NCBI GenBank assembly: GCA_043101635.1
Contig: JBICIE010000311.1
Coordinates: 1 to 8,997 of the forward strand
Source of the DNA: CAYMJK01 sp043101635
GTDB lineage: Bacteria > Planctomycetota > Phycisphaerae > Phycisphaerales > UBA1924
Direction of reading: 5' to 3'
Length of the DNA stretch: 8,997 nucleotides
Part shown: positions 1 to 5,024 of the stretch, piece after piece
Numbering within the stretch: the stretch's first letter is position 1
Layout: every line of letters starts with the position of its first letter
The notes under the pieces: generated by a model
What the model was told of the DNA's origin: nothing
The model's database searches: none
The model's input: the letters and a program-made list of their open reading frames with translations, nothing else
Translations under genes and position numbers: made by a program

Positions 1-110
1 CGCGTACCGGGGGTTGTCGCTCGCCGCAGGCTCGCTCGACCCCCCGCTATGAACGCCGAGCCCGTCGGGCTCAAGAGGCGAAGGGCCGTGCCGCCTGTGT
101 GGAGCGGGGA
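1..110. repeat. Non-coding leader with two hairpins, probable dispersed repeat
   Basis: No gene is visible in bases 1-189. Two inverted repeats are readable. One pairs GGGGGTTG (9-16) with CTCGACCCCC (best register 37-44, one G-T wobble) around a 20-base loop. The other is a perfect hairpin, GAGCCC (58-63) with GGGCTC (67-72), loop GTC. At 88-109 lies a sequence close to the right half of the repeat at 475-578 (GTGCC-CCTGTG-GA-GGGG pattern). This hairpin-rich, codon-free layout is typical of dispersed intergenic repeats in large planctomycete-like genomes. Calling it a repeat family is inference, because only one copy is in view. Bases 111-189 hold a short direct repeat (GGCAATGGGCAATGG, 120-134) and the ribosome binding site of the next gene. 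Confidence 0.4.
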
Positions 111-189
111 TGTGGAGTAGGCAATGGGCAATGGCCTTGGCGCCGACGAGGCGCATCGAATAGAAACTTTGCAGGCTTGGAGCTGACGA

Positions 190-453
190 ATGGCGCGGAT
201 TGATGTCAAGGCTGTGCCGGGGGCGCGGCGGGATGAGATCGCCGGGTGGCTCGGGGATCGGCTGAAGGTGCGGGTGAGCGCGCCGGCGGAGGGTGGGAAG
301 GCGAACAAGGCGATCTGCGCGGTGATTGCGAAGGCCGCGGGCGTGCGGGCGCGGGATGTGACGATCGTCAGCGGGCAGACCTCGCCGGAGAAGACGGTGG
401 AGGTTGCGGGGGTGAGTGAGGAGGAACTGGCGCGGCGGCTGGGGGGGAAGTAG
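190..453 (+). CDS. DUF167 / YggU family small protein
   Basis: This 87-residue protein has the size and pattern of the DUF167 (UPF0235, YggU) family. The visible hallmarks are VKAVPGARRDEI near the N-terminus, LKVRVSAPAEGGKANKA in the centre (about residues 24-40), and VTIVSGQTSPEKTVEV towards the end (about 57-72). Known members are small soluble alpha/beta proteins; their biochemical role is not established, so none is assigned. The ATG at 190 is preceded by GGAG at 179-182 with a 7-base spacer, a good Shine-Dalgarno for this window. Upstream is 189 bp of non-coding DNA, so the gene seems to have its own promoter. Downstream it converges on the ligase gene with the palindromic repeat between them. 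Family assignment is confident; function is unknown. Confidence 0.9.
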   Translation: MARIDVKAVPGARRDEIAGWLGDRLKVRVSAPAEGGKANKAICAVIAKAAGVRARDVTIVSGQTSPEKTVEVAGVSEEELARRLGGK

Positions 454-474
454 GAGCGCCGTGCTTTATACCGG

Positions 475-578
475 CGCCTGTGCCCTGTGGAAAGGGGGCG
501 TGTGTCAGCACAGGCGGGACGCCTGTGCCACCCTTGGAACGGGCGCGTGTGTCACACAGGCGGGACGCCTGTGCCACC
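475..578. repeat. Tandem palindromic intergenic repeat, about 2.5 copies of a ~46-bp unit
   Basis: The core CACAGGCGGGACGCCTGTG occurs perfectly at 509-527 and 555-573. Each core is an 8-bp perfect stem (CACAGGCG/CGCCTGTG) with a 3-base GGA loop. In both copies the core is preceded by GTGTGTCA (500-507 and 547-554) and followed by CCACC. A half copy, CGCCTGTGCC, lies at 475-484, so the period is 45-46 bp. Linkers between units share a TGGAA...GGGGCG-like pattern. The array sits between the converging ends of the DUF167 gene and the ligase gene and overlaps the last codons of the latter. Hairpins here could act as a two-way transcription end or protect mRNA 3' ends, but there is no T-tract. 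I recognise this core from planctomycete-type genomes from memory; no search was made. Confidence 0.85.
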
Positions 579-2027
579 TGTGGAAGGGGCGCCGCTTCCG
601 CTTGAGCCGAGGCGCATGATGGGGGTCAGCGAGAGCAGCGCGAGCCACAGCGCCGCGGTCTGGGCGTTGATGTGGACGACATCGGTGGCGCCGACGAGCA
701 GGAGGCCGATCAGGGCGAAGGCGGGGCCGGCGCTGTAGGTTCCCAGGGCGCCGGCGGTCCAGGCGAAGGCGCTGCGGATCGCGGCGAACCAGATGGCGCC
801 GAAGAGGGCCAGGCCGACGAGGCCGGTGGAGGCGCCTTCGTGCAGCAGCATGTTGTGGGCGTGGCTGCGCACATCGCGCTGCTCGGGCGGGACATCCGCG
901 GCAGCCTGGCGCGCATCGGCCCAGGCCGCGTAGCCGCCCATGCCGACGCCGCGGATGGGGTGGGCGAGCATGGCCTCGCCGGCCCAGCGGGCCATCAGGA
1001 TGCGCCGGCCGGTGAAGGTGGACAGATCGCCCTCGATCGCGCGGGCGATCTCCATGCGGGTCTCCTGGACTCGTCCGCTGATGGCCTTGCCGGCGAAGGC
1101 CCACGCCGCGGCAGCGACGAGGACGATGCAGGCCCCGGCGATCAGGATGCGCTTCGGCGTGACCTGCGCAAGGGCGCGCGGTGCGCGCGCAACGGCGACG
1201 ATGGCGCCGATCGCGATCAGGCCTGCCGCGGCCAGCCAGGCGCCGCGCGTGCCGGTGGCGAGGATGGCCACCAGCGTGATGGCGCTGCCGGCGAGGCCGA
1301 GGATGCGGATGCGCCCGCGCCCCAGCAGCGCGCCCGGCAGGTGCAGGCCGAGCGCTGCCGTGAGCATCGTGCCGCCGACGACCGCGGCCCACCAGCCGCT
1401 GTTGCGCCGTGGCTCGCGGTCGAAGGTGAGCCAGTCGATGTCGAAGGTCACGCCGAGCGCGTGGGCGACCTGCGCGAGGTTGGCGCACAGGAAGCCGATG
1501 ACCATCGCGCAGATGAGCGTGCGCCGGTGGCGCAGCATCGGGAAGATCAGCAGCGGCGACCAGGCCCAGCGCATGGCGCCGAGTTGGTCAAAGCCCTCGG
1601 CGGGCTCGGGGGACCATGTCAGCGAGAGGGCGCGCCACGCGGCCCAGGCGAGCAGAAGCCACCAGGTCGGAGTCTGGAAGAAGAGGGCGAGGGCGCGGAG
1701 GGTCGCCCGCGGCCGGATGACGCTGGCCAGCGCCAGCGGCGCCCCTGCGAACTCGACGAAGCTCATCGGGGCGCACACGAAGGCCATCCACAGGCAGGCG
1801 CCCGCCAGCGCGATCCACTCCGTCCACCGCTCCCACGTCGAGCGCGGCAGCAGGGCGCGGTCCAGGCGCTCGGGGGAGACGCGCGGGCCGAGCAGCAGCC
1901 ACGCCGCGGCGGCGCGGAGGGAAGGCCGGCCGGGATGTTCGGGTTGTGTCTGGATTATCGGGCCTTTGGTCTCAGAGTTTTTCGGCTGGCGGGGCGGCGC
2001 GGGAAGATCCCGGGCCGATCTTCCCAT
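552..2027 (-). CDS. O-antigen ligase / Wzy-like polytopic membrane protein
   Basis: This 491-residue protein has about ten hydrophobic segments and the signature of the Wzy_C / O-antigen ligase (WaaL-like) family, which transfers or polymerises undecaprenyl-linked glycans on the periplasmic side of the inner membrane. Visible motifs are TGTRGAWLAA (258-267), GRRILMARWAGEAM with PIRGVGMGGY (340-366) in the long periplasmic loop, and the conserved HAHNMLLHEGASTG (389-402) with its His and Asn. The ATG at 2027 is the only ATG/GTG/TTG start in frame before residue 81, and a start at 81 would cut into the first membrane segment near 71. Its Shine-Dalgarno is weak (AGG, 5-base spacer), and residues 1-35 are polar and unlike the family. 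The last eight or so residues (TGGTGVPPV) and the TGA come from the palindromic repeat. No other glycan genes are nearby, so the substrate cannot be told. Confidence 0.85.
   Translation of the reverse strand: MGRSARDLPAPPRQPKNSETKGPIIQTQPEHPGRPSLRAAAAWLLLGPRVSPERLDRALLPRSTWERWTEWIALAGACLWMAFVCAPMSFVEFAGAPLALASVIRPRATLRALALFFQTPTWWLLLAWAAWRALSLTWSPEPAEGFDQLGAMRWAWSPLLIFPMLRHRRTLICAMVIGFLCANLAQVAHALGVTFDIDWLTFDREPRRNSGWWAAVVGGTMLTAALGLHLPGALLGRGRIRILGLAGSAITLVAILATGTRGAWLAAAGLIAIGAIVAVARAPRALAQVTPKRILIAGACIVLVAAAAWAFAGKAISGRVQETRMEIARAIEGDLSTFTGRRILMARWAGEAMLAHPIRGVGMGGYAAWADARQAAADVPPEQRDVRSHAHNMLLHEGASTGLVGLALFGAIWFAAIRSAFAWTAGALGTYSAGPAFALIGLLLVGATDVVHINAQTAALWLALLSLTPIMRLGSSGSGAPSTGGTGVPPV
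2001..2025. promoter_or_regulatory. Perfect 9-bp inverted repeat at the ligase start codon
   Basis: GGGAAGATC (2001-2009) and GATCTTCCC (2017-2025) form a perfect 9-bp inverted repeat with a 7-base spacer. On the minus strand it covers the third base of the proposed ATG (2025-2027) and the next eight codons. In mRNA it would form a hairpin directly behind, and partly including, the start codon. As DNA it could be a dimeric repressor site in the divergent control region. There is no T-tract, so a terminator is unlikely. Which role applies is inference. Confidence 0.4.
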
Positions 2028-2086
2028 GTATACCTATGGGGATGCTGCGCCTCGGCGTGGGCCGGGGCAATGGAAGGGAACGCCCG
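2028..2086. promoter_or_regulatory. Divergent promoter region
   Basis: The 59 bp between the ligase start and the coiled-coil gene start must hold or border the promoters of both genes. The only AT-rich patch is TGTATACCTAT at 2027-2037. It could supply a -10-like hexamer on either strand (TATACC on +), although no convincing -35 is visible. CCCAT (2023-2027) and ATGGG (2036-2040) flank it as a short inverted repeat. If the patch is the minus-strand -10, it lies too close to the ATG at 2027 for a normal leader. Confidence 0.3.
2072..2079 (+). promoter_or_regulatory. Ribosome binding site that fixes the coiled-coil gene start
   Basis: GGAAGGGA ends 7 bases before the ATG at 2087. The same reading frame stays open back to an ATG at 1946. 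That extension would add 47 residues of proline/glycine-rich sequence with no family likeness, overlap the divergent ligase gene, and lack a comparable binding site. The start at 2087 is therefore preferred. Confidence 0.6.
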
Positions 2087-3868
2087 ATGACCGAGATTCA
2101 GCGCGTGCTACGGACGGCGGCCCGGCGGCTGCTGGTGATCGATCTGCTGCGGACCTTCGCGGTGACGAGCACGGTGGCGCTGGGGCTGCTGCTGCTGGCG
2201 CGGATCGTCACCTGGGTGCTGTCGACGCCGGTCGACTGGGCGCCGGTGACCCTCGGGCTTGCCGCGGCGGCGGTGGTGACGTCGGTGATCTGGAGCCTGG
2301 CGCGCCGGGCCCGCGGGCTGGATCTGGCCCGCGAGGTCGATGAGCGGGGTGACCTGCGCGAGGCGCTGAGCACGGCGGTGTGGGTCGGCGACCGGCCGGA
2401 CGGCTGGGCGAAGATCGTGGTCGAGATGGCCCGCAAGAAGGCGGCTTCGCTGAACGTGCGCGAGGTGACGCCGATCGAGGCGCCGCGCCTGTGGCCGGCG
2501 CCGGTGGCGATGGCGATGGCGCTGGCGGTGGTCTGGGTGGCCCTGCCGGGCAAGGGGCTGGACCTGCTGGGCATGCTCGCGGCCAAGGAACAGGAGCAGG
2601 CGCGCGAGCAGCAGCTTCAGCAGGCCAAGATCGAGGCGAAGACGGCCGAGGACCTGGTGCGCGACATCGCTCGGCAGGCGAACCTCGAGGTGAAGGACGA
2701 TCCGGGCGAGCCGAACGATGGCGTCAAGCCGAACGAGACGGATCCGGATGCGCTGCTGCGCGGCGCCATGAAGAAGCTGACGGATCTGAAGGACCAGCTC
2801 AAGTCGTCGGAGGAGCAGACCAAGTCGCGCCTGGATGCGGCCAAGGAGCAGATGCGCAAGCTGAAGCAGCCGGGCCCGGGCCCGCTGGACAACTTTGCGC
2901 GTCAGCTCCAGCGCGGCGACTTCAAGGCGGCTCAGGAGGCGCTCAAGGAGGCGCAGGAGAAGCTGGAGTCGGGCGACCTCGGCGAGGCGGAGAAGGAGCA
3001 GCTCAAGGAGCAGCTCGAGAATCTTGGCCAGCAGCTCCAGAAGCTGGCCGAGCAGCGGGCCGAACTGGAGAAGACGCTGCAGGACGCCGGCATGAGCGCC
3101 GAGGAGGCCAAGAAGGCCGCGGGCATGACACCCGAGCAGCTTCAGCAGGCGATCCAGAACATGCAGAACCTGACGGAGGAGCAGAAGCAGCAGCTTCAGG
3201 AGATGGCTGAGGCGGCGCAGCAGGCGTCGGAGACCTGCTCGGGCATGGGCTCGCAGATGATGCAGATGGCGCAGGCCATGGGCAGCGGGCAGGGCCAGCA
3301 GGGACAGCCGGGCGAGGGCATGGAAGGGCTCGCCGGCATGCTCAGCAGCATGGAGATGATGGAGGCAGAGCTTGACGGCCTGAGCGCTGCGATGCAGAGC
3401 GCCGAGATGCAGATGGCGTCGCTGAGCCAGTGCATGGGCGGCGGTCCGCCGTCGCCATACGGCGATCCCAACAGGATCAGCCCGTGGAAGGCGGGCGAGA
3501 ACAAGTCGATGGGCTGGGGCTCCGGCGGCCCGGGGCGATCGCAGGGCGGCGCCAATGTCGAGGGCAACGACGCGGACGCGACGCAGCGCAAGGTGCGCGA
3601 GACGACGCGCCTCAAGAGCGGGCAGATCGTCGGCGAGCGTCTGGTGTACGGCAGCCAGATCAGAGGCGAGTCGCGGGCACAGTTCGGCGAGGCGGCGGTG
3701 GCGGCCCGCAGCGCCGCGGCCGAGGAAGTGCAGAGCGGCGTGATCCCGAAGGAGTATCACGAGGCGGTGCAGCGCTACTTCGGCCGGCTGGAGAAGCTGG
3801 CGGAGATCGAGCGCGGCGCCGGCGATCCGGCGGCGGAGGAGTCCGGCGGGAGCGGCGGCGGCAACTGA
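2087..3868 (+). CDS. Membrane-anchored Gln/Met-rich coiled-coil protein (DUF4175-like)
   Basis: This 593-residue protein begins with two hydrophobic segments (about 15-45 and 51-71), a cytoplasmic-looking stretch with DERGDLREALSTAVWV (86-101), and a third membrane segment (about 136-158). A long charged, glutamine-rich coiled coil follows (about 165-245 and 270-390), broken by an Asp/Pro-rich hinge (203-222). Residues 385-450 are unusually rich in Met, Gln and Gly (QMMQMAQAM, SMEMMEAEL). The conserved-looking C-terminus has GQIVGERLVYGSQIRGE (512-528) and IPKEYHEAVQRYFGRL (553-568), then an acidic Gly/Ser tail. The hairpin membrane start plus an LR.ALSTA-type motif and a YF-ending C-terminus recall DUF4175-type and planctomycete proteins found beside MoxR/DUF58/BatA genes, but those neighbours are absent here. 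A surface or envelope scaffold role is possible; no enzyme motif is seen. Confidence 0.8.
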   Translation: MTEIQRVLRTAARRLLVIDLLRTFAVTSTVALGLLLLARIVTWVLSTPVDWAPVTLGLAAAAVVTSVIWSLARRARGLDLAREVDERGDLREALSTAVWVGDRPDGWAKIVVEMARKKAASLNVREVTPIEAPRLWPAPVAMAMALAVVWVALPGKGLDLLGMLAAKEQEQAREQQLQQAKIEAKTAEDLVRDIARQANLEVKDDPGEPNDGVKPNETDPDALLRGAMKKLTDLKDQLKSSEEQTKSRLDAAKEQMRKLKQPGPGPLDNFARQLQRGDFKAAQEALKEAQEKLESGDLGEAEKEQLKEQLENLGQQLQKLAEQRAELEKTLQDAGMSAEEAKKAAGMTPEQLQQAIQNMQNLTEEQKQQLQEMAEAAQQASETCSGMGSQMMQMAQAMGSGQGQQGQPGEGMEGLAGMLSSMEMMEAELDGLSAAMQSAEMQMASLSQCMGGGPPSPYGDPNRISPWKAGENKSMGWGSGGPGRSQGGANVEGNDADATQRKVRETTRLKSGQIVGERLVYGSQIRGESRAQFGEAAVAARSAAAEEVQSGVIPKEYHEAVQRYFGRLEKLAEIERGAGDPAAEESGGSGGGN

Positions 3869-3893
3869 GCGTGCGGATGAGTACGGTTTCGAC

Positions 3894-3918
3894 GCGGCCC
3901 CGGCTGGTCCGGGGCCGC
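3894..3918 (+). terminator. Strong GC hairpin after the coiled-coil gene
   Basis: GCGGCCCCGG (3894-3903) pairs perfectly with CCGGGGCCGC (3909-3918) around a CTGGT loop, 25 bases after the TGA at 3866-3868. A smaller hairpin follows at once (GGCC-AAGA-GGCC, 3921-3932). There is no T-tract, so classic intrinsic termination is uncertain; in such GC-rich genomes U-poor hairpins may still end or attenuate transcripts. It separates the coiled-coil gene from the binding-protein gene. Between it and the next ATG lies a direct repeat of CGAGGGCCAG (3939-3948 and 3953-3962). Confidence 0.5.
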
Positions 3919-3965
3919 TTGGCCAAGAGGCCAGGGGGCGAGGGCCAGGCGACGAGGGCCAGAAG

Positions 3966-4991
3966 ATGATCGGGGCGCGGATCTTGATCGGACTGCTGAT
4001 GGCGGCGCTGCTCGGCGCCTGCGGCGAGCGGGGGCCGGCGCCGGTGACGCTGTACAGCAGCGTCGATGGCGAGTTTCTGCGCGAGGTGGTCGCCGAGTAC
4101 GAGCGGCGCACCGGTGTGCGGGTGAACATCATCGGTGACACCGAGGCGACGAAGACGACTGGACTCGTCGAGCGCGTGCTGGCGGAGCGGGTCCGCCCGC
4201 GCGGCGATGTGTGGTGGTCCAGCGAGGCGCTCGGCTCAGCGCGGCTGGCGTCGGAGGGCGCGCTGGAACCGGTGGAACTCGATGAGGCGGCGCTGGGCTT
4301 CCCGGATGGATGGCCGGAGCATCTGCGGGCGCCGGACCGGTCGTGGCGGGGGTTTGCCGCGCGGGCCCGCGTGATCTGCTTCAACACAGAGCGCGTGCGG
4401 CCCGAAGATGTGCCACGCGACCTGGCGGAGCTGACCGACCCGAAGTGGCGCGGGCGCGTGGGACTGGCCCGGCCGCAGTTCGGCACGACGCGCACGCACA
4501 TGGCGGCGCTGGTCGGCGCGCACGGCGCCGAGGCCTTCGAGGCGTGGCTGCGAGCCATGGAGGCCAACGGCATGCGCCTGTTCGACGGCAACTCCACCGT
4601 CGTGCGCGCTGTGGCGCAGGGGCAGATCGACCTGTGCCTGACCGACACTGACGATGTCTGGGCCGGGCAGCGCAACGGGTGGCCGGTGGACCTGGTGTAC
4701 GAAGCGCCGCATGGCGCCATCAGCCGCGGGGCGCTGCTGATTCCCAATACCGCCGGTTTGATCGCGGGGGCGCCGAACCGCGCCGGCGGGCTCGACCTGC
4801 TGCGGTTCATTCTGAGTCCTGATGTCGAGCGCATGCTGGCCGAGAGCGACTCGCACAACGCGCCGGTGCGTCCGGGGCTGGCGGCCGAGTACGGGCGGTG
4901 GGCGATCCCGGATCCATGGCTGGTCGAGGTCGCCGCCATCGAGGCCAGCGCCCCGCAGGCAATGGCGATCTGCGACGAGGTTCTGCCGTAG
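3966..4991 (+). CDS. Lipoprotein solute-binding protein, AfuA/FbpA-like (ABC-type family 1)
   Basis: This 341-residue protein starts with a lipoprotein signal peptide (MIGAR, a hydrophobic core, then LLGAC with Cys19 as the lipid-modified residue). It is therefore exported and membrane-anchored. The mature part follows the COG1840-type periplasmic binding fold: VTLYSSVD (27-34), a first-lobe EYERRTGVRV (44-53), AARARVICFN (131-140), DPKWRGRVGLARPQFGTT (158-175), and GNSTVVRAVAQGQ with LTDTDDVW (208-232). Fe(III)-binding members carry a paired Tyr in the second lobe. I see TDTDD in the corresponding area and no YY, so iron is not assured and the ligand may be another anion or metal. Start: ATG with GAGGG at 3954-3958 and a 7-base spacer. 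No permease or ATPase gene is adjacent; the next gene, 33 bp away, is a transmembrane receptor phosphatase. Confidence 0.85.
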   Translation: MIGARILIGLLMAALLGACGERGPAPVTLYSSVDGEFLREVVAEYERRTGVRVNIIGDTEATKTTGLVERVLAERVRPRGDVWWSSEALGSARLASEGALEPVELDEAALGFPDGWPEHLRAPDRSWRGFAARARVICFNTERVRPEDVPRDLAELTDPKWRGRVGLARPQFGTTRTHMAALVGAHGAEAFEAWLRAMEANGMRLFDGNSTVVRAVAQGQIDLCLTDTDDVWAGQRNGWPVDLVYEAPHGAISRGALLIPNTAGLIAGAPNRAGGLDLLRFILSPDVERMLAESDSHNAPVRPGLAAEYGRWAIPDPWLVEVAAIEASAPQAMAICDEVLP

Positions 4992-5024
4992 GGGGCGGCG
5001 ACTGGCCGGCTACCCTGCGCGGCG

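Noticed and set aside
475..578. Short CRISPR array
   Set aside because: There are only two full cores plus a half copy, units are palindromic, and the stretches between them are similar to each other rather than unique spacers. No cas genes are present.
368..738. Small frames running through the palindromic repeat (encoding patterns such as AQAGRLC and TGGTPVPPV)
   Set aside because: These are translations of the repeat itself in various frames, with no ribosome binding site or conserved protein pattern beyond the repeat.
1946..2086. 47-codon upstream extension of the coiled-coil protein
   Set aside because: It overlaps the divergent ligase gene, has no family-like sequence, and lacks the good ribosome binding site found before 2087.
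672..2343. Long plus-strand frames (672-2090 and 940-2343) opposite the O-antigen ligase gene
   Set aside because: Both are Gly/Ala/Arg/Asp-rich translations without domain motifs, and the second also crosses into the coiled-coil gene. The minus-strand frame has membrane segments and family motifs.
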